A stretch of 64,000 nucleotides of DNA. It comes from Anastatus disparis (taxonomy: Eukaryota > Arthropoda > Insecta > Hymenoptera > Eupelmidae). The translations under genes and the position numbers were made by a program. Numbering within the stretch: the stretch's first letter is position 1; each line of letters begins with the position of its first letter. The notes below the pieces were generated by a model. That model was not told the DNA's origin and searched no databases. It was given only the letters and a program-made list of their open reading frames with translations. Location of the stretch: positions 9,858,001 through 9,922,000 of the forward strand of contig JAFFSR010000251.1 of the NCBI GenBank assembly GCA_017163975.1, read 5' to 3'. Positions 23,870-34,400 of the stretch are shown here, in pieces.

Positions 23870-25110
23870 ATGGAAAATAGGTAAGAAATAAAAATATGGT
23901 ATTTTTGCATAACTTTCAAATTTGTAGGTTATATTCTTTATATTCTTTCTAGATACCAAGATTCGATTTTCCATCAAGAAAATGCACTTCTTGAATATTT
24001 AAAAGAGCATAACCTGTTTGCTAATCATCAATTTTTAGGCTTTAATGGAGTTGAGCAACGTCAAGAACAGTGGAAAAAACTGTCTGAAATTTTAAATGCT
24101 TTAGGAAGACCTAAATCAATAAATGCGTGGATGAGGGTATAATAAAATTTATAAAATATATATACAATTTTGAAGATTTTCATTTAATAATTATTATTAT
24201 TTTAGTATTGGACTGAATTAAAAAGAAAAGCCAGAGCCTACAATGCTGAAAAAAATAAAATTCTACGAAAAACTGGCAATGAAAATATTAATTTTGATAT
24301 TAATCCAAAATTTGAAAGAGTCATTCTTCTTCTTCTTCTTCTTCTTAATTATTAATTGGCCTCTTGGCTTGCTCAAATGAGCGTTACGTCTTAGGCCATT
24401 ACCAAGTGATTATTATATTTTTTTGTTTTTTGTTGCCCAGTGGGACTTTTTATTATAATTCAAATTTTGCCCAGAGGGACTTTATATATATATGTTTTTG
24501 TGTTCTTCGGGTTTATTCCCTCGGAAAAACTTCGAAAACTATTTTTTCTAATTTTTCCCAGGGAGTCAAACCCCGATCCACTGGGACGCAAGGTCAGTTG
24601 ATTTTTACAACTGCACTTTTTCATCCCTTAGCGACGGAGCTCGTAAGTGTGTACTGAGTACAAAGCACATATAACAGAGGTGCTCGTTTGAAAAACAGCC
24701 GAGAGCGAGATTCGATCCCGGTTCCCCAAGCATACGAATCCAACGCTCCTACCGACTGTGCCACAGACCGGCTCGAAAGAGTCATTCAAATATTAGGAAC
24801 AAGTCACAACAATGGCTTGAATTTAATTCCTGAAGTAGGAATAGTTATGAAGAATGAAAAAAATGAAGCAGAAAAAGAGCAAACTAATGCGCTAAACATT
24901 ACTCTTTATGAAGGTAAGATTTATTATTGTTTACTGATATATAAGTTAATAGGAAAAGTATTCTCAATTATTGTGTAAGTAATTAATAATATTCATTATT
25001 GTATTTTTTCAGATCAAATTGTTAATAAACAAGAATTCTACAAACTAATTATGAATTCTTTACAGAATATTTCTTCTGATATTAAAATATTAGCTGAAAA
25101 GTTGAAATAA
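23870..25110 (+). CDS. Myb/SANT-like transposon protein B (NAIF1-type domain), SINE-interrupted
   Basis: Exons: 23870-23880 (ATGGAAAATAG then GTAAG), 23953-24136, 24206-24913 and 25013-25110 (stop TAA). All junctions keep frame if the SINE at 24327-24774 and one target copy are left out. Residues about 5-85 form a trihelix Myb/SANT domain with three tryptophans (EQWKKL, AWMRYW): the type found in NAIF1 and PIF/Harbinger partner proteins, which bind DNA and help the transposase enter the nucleus. The tail (YKLIMNSLQNISSDIKILAEKLK) looks like an oligomerisation helix and matches the end of gene A in kind. No stop occurs outside the SINE. It is probably non-functional here unless the SINE is spliced out. 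Confidence 0.8.
24327..24774 (-). mobile_element. tRNA-derived SINE inserted in a coding exon
   Basis: Flanked by a 13-bp duplication GAAAGAGTCATTC (24314-24326 and 24775-24787). On the minus strand it has a tRNA-like head (A box CTGTGGCACAGTCGG, B box GGATCGAATCTC), then the body shared with the SINEs at 3298, 10869 and 35512 (GAGCACCTCTG, ATGTGCTTTGT, CTCCGTCGCTAAG), then a different ~250-bp 3' part and a (GAA)n tail. Confidence 0.9.
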
Positions 25111-25212
25111 AAATTTCTTTATTATATTTTCACTGTAAAAATATTTTTATATTTAAATAAATAATTAGTATATAAAATAATTAATTAATATTTTTAATTT
25201 ATAATCTTTTTA

Positions 25213-25408
25213 ATATTCCGCTAGCCAGCTATTATTTTTCTACTTCAAATTCTCGCTTTCAAAGTTTGTCCAGCAAGAATACGTTGGTTCACACGGCACG
25301 AAGAGAAACGCAGTGCTGCCAACTTCGAAAATTTTTTTTCATGTGTATGATTGTCATACATGTGTATGAAACCATACATACATATGAATGCGCGCTTGAA
25401 TCGCTCCA
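25213..25408 (-). repeat. right terminal inverted repeat (196 bp)
   Basis: Complement of 16209-16404. A chance frame from the LINE reads a short way into it. Confidence 0.95.
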
Positions 25409-26611
25409 CAGCACGTCCACTCTTGTATGACTGGAATAGATGAGGATATCATCAGCAAAACCCAAAAATTTAACTCTATAATCGAGTACTCTAGACATCC
25501 CCGAAATATATAAGTTAAATAATAGAGGGCTCAGTATACATCCTTGAGGCAATCCCTTATTGGTACCACCCTCTGCAAACTTTCGGCCCTCAAACATGCC
25601 GATGATATTCCTATCCATGATAAGGTTGGCGATAAACTTGACAAACTTTCCAGATATTCCCATGGATCCCATGATTTCAATGAGTTTTACAAGATTCACT
25701 GAATCATAAGCACCTTCGAGATCCAATCCCAGGATGCCCAGTTTTTCTCCTCTAAGTTCACTGAGCGTGATGTCCGCCTGAAGCGTGGCAAGACAATCCT
25801 GACACGATCTCCCCATACGAAACCCGTAGAAGGATCGTGGAAGGATCGAGTTAGCCTCACACCACCACATCAGCCTGTCATTAATAATCCTCTCCAGCAT
25901 TTTTAACAAAGTGGATGCAAGGGAGATAGGTCTGAAGCCTTTGCTCCCCCTCTTCGGAATAAAACACACCGCAAAGTTCCTCCACATATCAGAAAACAGG
26001 CCATCGTCCAACAATCCATTAAACAAGGAAACAATCACTCTCACAGCGGACGATGGAAGTCTCTTAAGCACTTCATAAGTGACGCCATCGATTCCAGGGG
26101 CGGATCTTCCTCTGGATCTTCCTATAGCATTAACAACTCCAAGCTCCGTAATAGGGTCATTGAGAAACCCATCCACGGATTGTCTCCTCCCCAGATCTTG
26201 AGGAAGGTCGTAGTTATATTTGGTAGTAATTTTTTCAAACGCCAATGCAAGCTCTGGGATATCTGCGGGATTATTAGTTTCTCGAGAACCGCCAGAAGCA
26301 GAGTAAAATCTATTCTTAAATCTCTTTATGAATTGAAAATTGTATAAAAGCGGTTTTGCTGGACTGAGCGTGGATAAAAAGTTCGTAAAGGAGTCCTTCT
26401 TGGTCTTTCTAATTATCTTTCTAGCCTCCGATTTTGCTTCCATATATCTATCCAGATTCTCAGGAGATGGCTTTAGAAGAAAAAGCCTCATTTTATTCTT
26501 TCTGTCTAGTACCGCGTCTTTGCATTCATCACTCCACCACATCGTGGTAGCGGAAAATTTTTTGGGTTCCCTAGATTCTTCTGAAACAAATTTAGCATTG
26601 GCACCTAACAA
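25409..26611 (-). pseudogene. LINE ORF2: reverse transcriptase, N-terminal part
   Basis: Numbered from a Met at 26611, the RT domain runs from about 150 to the break at 401. Visible motifs: GRSAPGIDGVTYEVLK (169-184), GFRPISL (225-231), the first catalytic Asp in LGLDLEGAYDSV (D297), GLPQGCILSPLLFNLY (353-368) and the active-site box FADD (385-388). The frame is also open upstream of this Met to the G run at 26647-26655. At 25409 the Harbinger-like repeat begins; coding continues in the same frame at 16208. Confidence 0.9.
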
Positions 26612-26627
26612 AGACTCATATATAATA

Positions 26628-27026
26628 TTAACAAACCTTAAATACGCCCCCCCCCATATCAGAATGGTCTATTGTAAACTGCGACATCCCAGATTCCATC
26701 AGCGACCCGAACTTTCTCCAGTCAACCCGGGAATATTTTATTTTCTTGAGGCAGCTAGTCAGAGTGGGGCGACCGTGAGAGACCGATACAACAACCGGAA
26801 AATGATCGCTGCCCATTGGATCTCCATCAACTGACCATGTCAATTCTTCGCGAATATCCACTGAACAAATAGAGATGTCAGGACAACTCCTACCGCCCAC
26901 AGCTCTACTGGGAGCGCCAGAATTAAGAATATGCAGTTCCGCATAATCACCGAGGGCGCTGGAGAGATTTGCACCCAATCTATTACTAAATTGACTTCCC
27001 CAACTTGAATGTTGGGCATTGATCAT
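26628..27026 (-). pseudogene. LINE endonuclease, C-terminal half
   Basis: Contains INAQHSSWGS (the N-A-H-x-x-W motif of apurinic-type LINE endonucleases) and the final GSDHFPVVVSV motif with its catalytic Asp-His. The first ~100-120 residues expected before INAQH, which carry the metal-binding Asn and Glu, are absent and ORF1 sequence abuts directly, so a deletion joined ORF1 to mid-endonuclease near 27030. A run of nine C (26647-26655) shifts it out of frame with the RT. Confidence 0.85.
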
Positions 27027-27794
27027 TTCTATTTTTATTTTTTCCTTTGGTAAGTTCGTTTGGTTTAATCAAATTGGCCGTAACATCATTGCCCCTGCCA
27101 GAGGCAGGTGTCAAAGCACTTCTTTCATCAATGTATGGGTTATCCACACCCTCGGTTTCCCTGGCATATTCCGCCAGACTTTCTTCTGTATCCCTCCCGT
27201 ATTGCGAATAGCGCTTGGGCTCTACCAATCCCCTGAAGAGAAATAAGCAAGTTAACTTCTCTATTAAAACTAAAGAAAATGCACTCTTTGCTACTCGCTC
27301 CATGATCCTTGCTTTTACAGAGCCATCCAGTTCTTGTCAATTGATGATATCTTCTCCACAAAGGAATTTGCTTCCTTATAAGATGCAAAAGATGCCGAAA
27401 ACTTCTTTGGTCCAGCACGGTTTAAACTTAAAGGTTTAATGCCAGCTTTGAAAAGCTTAGATCCCACGCTAGCAATGTAGTAGTTACCGTTGTTCTTTTT
27501 CTTGTCCGCTTCAAACCCATATACCATGTATGGGGCCTTCGAGCCCTCGTCACATCTATTTCTAGTTTGCCTCTCGAAGGAATCAATATTAAAACCATCT
27601 TGTTCCTCCAAACGACCGTCCGGGTATAATCCTCTCGGGCCGCCATGCATGATTCCCGGATCATGCCGCGCATCCTGTGTCGATGGCATCCTGAGGAACC
27701 CATGAAAATCAGGTGATCTATCCTCCTGCGATAAGGGATATTTATCTAAAACAAAATTGTTAGTCATTATGCTTCTGTGAGTAATTGGGGCCAA
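27026..27794 (-). pseudogene. LINE ORF1 (RNA-binding protein), broken
   Basis: The frame from 27794 to 27315 (MAPITHR..NWMAL) includes a compact segment, NYYIASVGSKLFKAG and FSASFASYKEANSFVE, resembling RRM-like parts of ORF1 proteins. A stop at about 27317 is followed in another frame by MERVAKSAFS.. to 27026, the likely continuation after an indel. No CCHC knuckles are visible, unlike many I-type ORF1 proteins, perhaps because of the deletion. Confidence 0.6.
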
Positions 27795-28310
27795 AGTGAT
27801 TTAACAAAGATAAAAGAGAAAAGAAAACCCCATGTGCACACAATTAAAGGTGATAAACCAGTAGAATTCCGCCCAAATCCAATTAAATTACAAACGGTAT
27901 TTTGAGAAAAAACAAACCCGCAAGATTCCGAGTAGGTCCGTAAAAAGCACTTGTTAGATGCAGATCTGAGGGTAGACCAGACGAGATTAGATTTTACCCC
28001 TTTAAATCCCTTATATAAACACCGCATACGTACACACACACACTCTCAATCTCTATTCGTTTTTTAAAAACTCAATTGGTAACAGACCTCCCGAGTACTT
28101 CAAATTACAACAATAAAAATGCTGCCAAGTGCTTTGGCGCAATGCTTTCTCATAGAGCACATTGAGTTAGAGTAATTTGATTTTATTTTTTTAAATACGA
28201 TTTTAATATAAATGTCCCTATCCTCTGTATTGAAGGCTGTCTTAATACCTACGAAAACTATATGAATTTTACTCTTTCTTAATTTTGCCATTTGCATAAT
28301 GTGATTTTAT
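27795..28310. other. LINE 5' region and flank
   Basis: 27795-28085 is the presumed 5' untranslated region of the LINE. 28105-28150 (CTGCCAAGTGCTTTGGCGCA, then AATGCTTTCTCATAGAGCA) has a relative at 38120 (CTGCCAACTGCTTTGGCATT), so it is the end of another dispersed repeat. Confidence 0.5.
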
Positions 28311-29740
28311 GATGCTCCAAAATTAAAAATGCGTTTATAAAATTAATTTTCCCAAGCTTGTCTTCTTAACACTATAACCAATAACTTGCATACAAATTTT
28401 GGAACATTTTCATCGAATAGTTTACAAAAAATACCAAATAATTGAAAAATAAACATTGTTTTAAAATTTTCAAAACGCTTTAACGTTACAACTACGCTAA
28501 GAAAACCAGTTTTCAAAAGTTCATTTTATTTAGGCAATCGTAAATAATTTCTATACATAATTTTAAGCTACTTCATCGAGTAGTTTACGTAAAATACCAA
28601 AAAATAAGTGAAATTCTATTCAAAATTTACAAAATGCTCTAAAATTAAAACTGCGCTAAGAAAATAAGTTTTTCCAAGCTTGCTTTAATTAGGCAATAAC
28701 AAATAATTTGTATGAAAATTTTTGAGCAAATTTATCGAATGGCTTTTGTGTAATAGAAAAAAAATGAAATATGAACATTTTTTCCAAAATTTTAAAAATG
28801 CTCTAAAATTAAAACTGCGCTAAGAAAATAAGTTTTCCAAAGCTTGATTTATTCAGATAGTAGTGAATAATTTGCATAAAAATTTTTAAGCAAGTTTATC
28901 GAGTGATTTTTGTGCAATAGAAAAGAAATTAAAAATAAAAAATTTTTTCAAAATTTTCAAAATGCTCTAAAATTAAATGTGCGCTAAGAAAATTGAAGAA
29001 AATTAGTTTTCAAAAGTTCATTTTATTTTGACAATCATAAATAATTCCCATACATAATTTGAAGCTCTTTCATCGAGTAGTTTACGTAAAATATTAGAAA
29101 AATTTTATTCAAAATTTTCAAAATGCTCTAAAATTAAAACTGCACTGAGAAAATAAGTTTTTCAAAGCTTGTTTTATTTAGGCCATTGCAAATGATTTCC
29201 ATAAAAATTTTCGAGCAAATCTATCGAATGGTTTTTGTGTAATAGAAAAAAAATGAAAAATAGAGATTTTTTCCAAAATTTTCAAAATGCTCTAAAATTA
29301 AAACTACGCTAAGAAAATAAGTGTTCCAAAGCTTGTTTTCTTTAGACAATAGCGAATAACTTGCATACAAATTTAGAAGCAAATCTATCGAATGGTTGTC
29401 GTAAAATAAAAAATAAATGAAAAAAAAAATATTTTTTCAAAATTTTCAAAATGCTCTAAAATTAAAAGTGCGCTAAGAAAATCAGTTGGTAAAAGTTTTT
29501 CTTCTTTTGGCAGTCGCAAATAATGTTCATACAAATTTTCAAGAAAATTCTTCGAGTAGTTTACGTAAAATATCAAAAAAATGAAAAATCAAAATTTTTT
29601 TAAAATTCTTAAAATGGCTCTAAAAAAAAACTGAGCTAAGAAGATCAATTTTCAATAGCTTCCCCCCCCCCCCAGTTAGACAAAAAAATAAATTGCATGC
29701 AAAATTTGAAGCTAATTCATCGAGTAGTTCTCGAGATCTT
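28311..29740. repeat. ~164-bp tandem satellite, about nine units
   Basis: The word GCTCTAAAATTAAAACTGCG or a variant recurs at 28314, 28477, 28636, 28800, 28964, 29125, 29289, 29453 and 29617, giving spacings of 159-164 bp. Each unit also has AAGCTTGTTTTATTTAGGCAA and TTATCGAATGGTTTTTG. Units differ by substitutions and small indels. Flanks carry AATGCTTTCTC..GAGA words on both sides (28130 and 29873), so the array may lie inside a larger element. Confidence 0.9.
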
Positions 29741-31284
29741 ATTGGCGTACTGAATACATACACACACACACATATACATACAGACATTTTCTGGAAACCA
29801 CTTTTTTCGACTCCCTGAGTCTAAATATGTACAAATTAATGAAAAAATAGAAAAAAATTTTTTTTACCAATACAATGCTTTCTCTATGAGAAAGCAAAAA
29901 GGAAAAAGGTCCCTCTCGCTTGCTCAGTTAGGTTATCTTTCTCTCCACATTTATTTTTATAGGCGTTGATCGTGACTCACAGCCAGCGTCGCCCAGTGAT
30001 GCGATATGTAACAGAATATAAAAAAATTCATAAGTTAAATGAGACCAATACTATGCTAAAATACAGAACAAAACCCCACAACACAAATTCCCCAAAAAAG
30101 TCCCCAAAAAGGAAAATCTTTAATTACTTTGTTTATCTTTAAATTTAAAATAAGTAAAACCCCCAGATAAATAAACTGTTGAACATTTAGTTACACGTAT
30201 ATAAAGAATGAATTATATTATTCTAGTCAATTAGTTTATAATAAAAATGAGGTATATAGAACCTTCGAACCAGGGAATCAAATTATGGTATGATAAAGGA
30301 AATGGAGCACTGTCGACTTTTAATGGCGTCTTTCCAGACAAGTTAGCGTCTCTTACTTCAAAAACAACGGTTAGTCGGCCATCTTGGCCGTCAATCCTCC
30401 GACAGCAAAACACAGAGTAAGGCAATATCTTGACGCCAAGCTTCCCTATTAATACAGTCTTTTTCTCTCCTTTTCTGCCTCCTGATTTTCTTCTTTATTC
30501 TTTTTCTTTCTTTTTGCTCCTCTCCTTCATAAGATTTCCCTTTCGTTCTCCCTGGTTTGCTCAATATTCAAAGAAAAGGCACAATGGCAAATCTCAACCT
30601 ATAAAGCCCTTTCGTATGCGATCGTAAGATCTCCAGGAGATTCCCTCGGCCTCTTGTAATGATATTCACTCCAGTTCGTTTAATCAAGAAAAAAAACAAC
30701 AAATGGAAAATGAAATATGCAATGCCAGTCACGCAGAAAAAAAACACAAAATATAAAGCTCGGAATATTCCAGAAATAACACGTTATAGAATAACGCGAG
30801 TCAAAGCCAAAAGTATACGGTGCACAAACGATGTTAACCAGACGAAAGACAAAGACGGAATCATGGAATATTATTGCATACGCCACACACTATACTGAAG
30901 TGTATTGACAAATATTCTACAGTCTTGTTGAAGAACGTTCGGAGCAAAACACTAAAATATGTTTTTAGAAAGGTAGTAGAGTCAGCGCGCTGCTACAAGT
31001 AAGCAAACCTTCTCCGCTCTGCTATAGTAAGACAAAGACAGATAAAGAAGAGCGCAGTTAAAAGTAAGGTATAGTTCTCCGTCAGCGTCGTTCGATCGTT
31101 TCCGTAATTCGTCGTCGACTCTCTCTGTCGCATAGGCAGAAATATACCGGCACCGCTCAGTTCTTTGCTCGCATGAGAATTCTTCAAATAAATAATCTGA
31201 AATTTATATTTTATCGTAATGTTTTTTATTTGTATTTAATCTTTTTCTAGCCCCTCATACGACCTACGATAACATAAAATCATC
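29741..31284. other. mixed non-coding DNA
   Basis: Contains (CA)n at 29760-29772 and a C run at 29660-29672 just before. The stretch 30900-31190 is more GC-rich and may be an untranslated exon or promoter, but no reading frame is convincing. Open frames here have no recognisable domain. Confidence 0.45.
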
Positions 31285-31441
31285 TACCCAACTTGGGCTA
31301 ACGAAGTATATATATGACCTCGACTAATGTTTTATAACTTGAACAGCAGTCAGTCTCGGGCTAAAGCCCTCGACCGACTACTGCTCAAGCCAAAAACATT
31401 AGTCTCGCTCATATAAATCCTTCGTACGCCCAAGTTGGGTA
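31285..31441. repeat. 157-bp palindrome with TACCCAACTTGGGC ends
   Basis: The ends TACCCAACTTGGGC and GCCCAAGTTGGGTA are complementary. Inner arms ACTAATGTTTT and AAAACATTAGT, then TTGAACAGCAGTC and GACTACTGCTCAA, enclose the centre TCGGGCTAAAGCCCTCGA. The inner GAACAGCAGTC arm is shared with the palindrome at 42049. Confidence 0.8.
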
Positions 31442-34400
31442 TACAACTAATACGACCTAACAAATCTTTCATATGCATACTATATTTAGCAACTTAACCA
31501 TAATATTAACATTACATATTTGACATGAAATTGGTGTTTTTGTTAAGAAATATTAAAAAGATGATTAAATATAGATTTATTGTTCAATTTTATAACTTGC
31601 CATTATAAATGTTTTTGCGTTCATTTATCTGCTCAATAAAAGTTAAAAATTTATATTATTAGATAATTATATTTTTCTTTACAATTCTTTATGCATATTT
31701 TTGGTTTTAAACAAATATTTTTAAAGAGTAATTTTATAGTATATAGGTTGAAGAATATTTTAAGCATTAAAACCACTATTTTTATAAACACCTGCTGCGT
31801 GGATATCGAAGAAAGTGATGACACAAAGATTGCTTATTTTTTCATATCATAATATTATTTATAACAATAAATTTTGCATACTTGTTTTAATGAGATTTTA
31901 CTTTTCTAATCGCAGCTACCGTCATGGTATAATACGTAACTGCTACTTATTAGTATCACAACCATGCATAAGTCAATTTATTATTAATTTAAATTTATTT
32001 ATTAACAAAGTTCATTTACCTACCAAATTATTTTGGTTTTGATGAATATTTTTTTCAACGTTACCGAGCAAAAATGATGTAAAATGATACTATGTAAAAG
32101 TTGAAAGATTGCATAATGTAATTATTGAACACACTTAAATAATGAAAAATTAATTTCAGAAAACAAATAGAAATTAAAAATATTTTTAAAGTTTAGAGTT
32201 GAACCATATGAATATATTTTTTTTCGAAATACAAAGTGGTACACACTCTTATTAGAATTGCTTTGTTAATAGAATGCATAAAAGTGATGTAAAATAATAC
32301 TGTGTAAAGTTTGAAATATTGCATTATTAAATTAAATATCGAGCTCATAGTCGAACAATTGAAAATTAATTCAAGAAAGTAAGTAAAAATTAAAAAAGAA
32401 CTTTCAAAGTTTAGAGTTAAATAAACCATATAAATGTATTTTCCTTTCAAAATATAAAGTTGCACGTACTTTTATTAAAATTGTTTTATTAATAAGATCC
32501 ATAAAACTTTTTCATTACTTCAATTCTTCGCTGAAAAATGAACGTTTGATTAAGAATTTCCAAGTACTTTCAATGGTTTCTGTTAGTATTTTCCACAAAA
32601 TACTATTTTTTCAAATACCATGAAAATTAAAATAAATATTGATGAAGTTAAAATTACGTTAATATTTTATCCTATCTTAAATGTATGAACATATAACTTG
32701 TTGCTAAATTGTTTAATATACTTGATAAGTCTCGCTTCAACACTCTAAATTCATTTTTTCTAATAAACATTTTCTTTTTAGCAATAAGTAAGCTATTTAA
32801 TTATCTTTGCTTTGTGAAACGAAAAGCTAAAATATGCAATCGAAAAATCATGCGAGAAAAAAGAAAGTAAAAAGATTGAGTAGAGTGGGTAAAGGAATCT
32901 GAACACTTCGAGCGCGTAAGCTAAAACGGGTCAACAGTTTTCTCAAGAGCTTTCAGGGGGTTAGAGGTAGAAAAGTAGAGAAAAAAGGTTTCGTTTTATC
33001 ATCGTAAAGAGGGGAAGCAACGTGACGTTACTCAGTCGATTTTCATTTTTTTCAAAAAATACACCGATATATCTTTTTTATAAGCGTATAGCGTAAAAAT
33101 CGTGCATATAAATATTAAAATATCAATGACGATAAGTAAAATAAGTAATTTACAAAAGAGTTAGAATTAAATTTTTCTGGCAGGCATTTAGTTTGATAAG
33201 TATGAAACGATAAAGATTATGTTTATTTAAAAAATTATTGGCCAGTTAGTATAAGGTAACTATTATTCAGTTCCGTCAATTTTAAATGAAAAAAAATATG
33301 AATATACTGAAAAATAAACAAATATTTATTGATTCAAAGATAAATTAAAAATTGATTAGTTTAATTCCCCTTTAATCTTTCCAAATTTATTGATGCATAC
33401 TAAATAATAATAATTTTATTCTTAATTTTTAGAATCATTAATTTTTCTTGTAACTATTTATATAACATTATTGTACAGTAATATATTCATTTTTATTTAA
33501 ATTACTTAAATGAAATAATATAAAAACATTGAAAAAGAATATTATAAAAAGTGGTTGAGTGAAAATATTTTATTAAGGAAATTATGTTTGAAAAAATAAA
33601 TAACTAAAAACAAATAAAAATTAAAAATTAGACAGTATATCCCTTGAAGTTTTATTTGTTTAATTAATATAATCTATAGCGCATGAAAGTATATTATGTG
33701 AAAAATACGTTTTATAAAAAAAATCGTTTTAATTCAAACATTTCTATGAGAAAGCCTCGTGTCAAAACAGTTGACAGTGTTTTTTTATAATTTCAAGAAA
33801 TTAAAATTAACATCTTTTAATTTTTCTTGGAGTGATTCCATATGAAAAGTGTATATATAGTCAAACAATGTGAATTCGTAATTTAAACTCTTTAAATTTT
33901 AATGTCAAATACGTAGTCAGTCAAAAAAATTTAGAATCGATCTTATCTGTGACGTTTGTGTTTAAATAAAAACTCATGTATTTACAATACGATTAGGTTT
34001 AGGGGAACGTTGACTCAGGGGAGTTGGGGCATAATTCTTGCAATATTTTAACTACGTTCCGTTACACAAGGGAATAAAAGATAAATTTTCAAAAATTTCT
34101 ATATAATATAACAAAATAACTTTTTTGGATATCTTTATAAAGATTTATTTGAAAGTAGAATAAACGATAAAATAGAGAATCTTAATAATATTAAGACAGA
34201 TTAGATATTTGGCCGATCAAAGTATATTTTACAAAGAGATAAAATCATTAAAGTTGACACTAAAAAATTTTATTTCAAATATGACTTGATTACTTGTTAA
34301 TTATTTTAGATAAAGTGAATGTATTGATTATCACTTACTTGATAATTTGCTTCTTTATTTCGTTGACATTTTAGAAGTCTTACTTCATTATTTTCTTGTA

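Larger units (their letters stand above)
16209..25408. mobile_element. 9.2-kb PIF/Harbinger-like DNA transposon with three genes
   Basis: Bounded by 196-bp inverted repeats starting TGGAGCGATTCAAGCGCGC, with about three mismatches. It carries a HARBI1-like transposase on the minus strand (16582-19400) and, divergently, two Myb/SANT genes on the plus strand (19713-22515 and 23870-25110). Known PIF/Harbinger elements encode a DDE transposase plus a Myb/SANT protein that assists DNA binding and nuclear entry; here there are two. CAG is not the usual TWA target of the superfamily, though related groups with other 3-bp targets have been described. Nested in it are MITEs (17973, 19038), palindromes (22529, 22667) and a SINE (24327). 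The transposase lacks an exon, so the copy is unlikely to move unaided. Confidence 0.9.
16206..25411. repeat. CAG target-site duplication of the Harbinger-like insert
   Basis: CAG at 16206-16208 and CAG at 25409-25411 directly abut the two inverted repeats. Keeping one copy and deleting everything between restores an uninterrupted LINE frame (VDVL then LDHLREN), which supports both the boundary and the 3-bp duplication. Confidence 0.9.
13985..28085 (-). mobile_element. I/R1/LOA-type non-LTR retrotransposon, split by a DNA transposon
   Basis: A minus-strand LINE of about 4.9 kb once the 9.2-kb insertion is removed. Order on the minus strand: 5' region (about 27795-28085), ORF1 (27026-27794), endonuclease (26628-27026), reverse transcriptase (25409-26611 continuing at 16208), RNase H and C-terminal CCHC (14489-16136), 3' region and a poly-A tail (poly-T at 13985-13994). 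RNase H plus a C-terminal Cys-His cluster points to the I/R1/LOA/Jockey assemblage rather than L1 or RTE. It is dead: the first half of the endonuclease is missing and at least three frame breaks occur. The 5' end and target duplication could not be fixed. Confidence 0.85.

Noticed and set aside
16209..25408. Integrated virus or polydnavirus segment as explanation of the 9.2-kb insert
   Set aside because: Terminal inverted repeats, 3-bp duplication, HARBI1-like transposase and Myb/SANT genes fit a DNA transposon; no viral structural gene is seen.
28311..29740. CRISPR-like array
   Set aside because: Units are ~164 bp, similar along the whole length with no unique spacers; the genome is eukaryotic.
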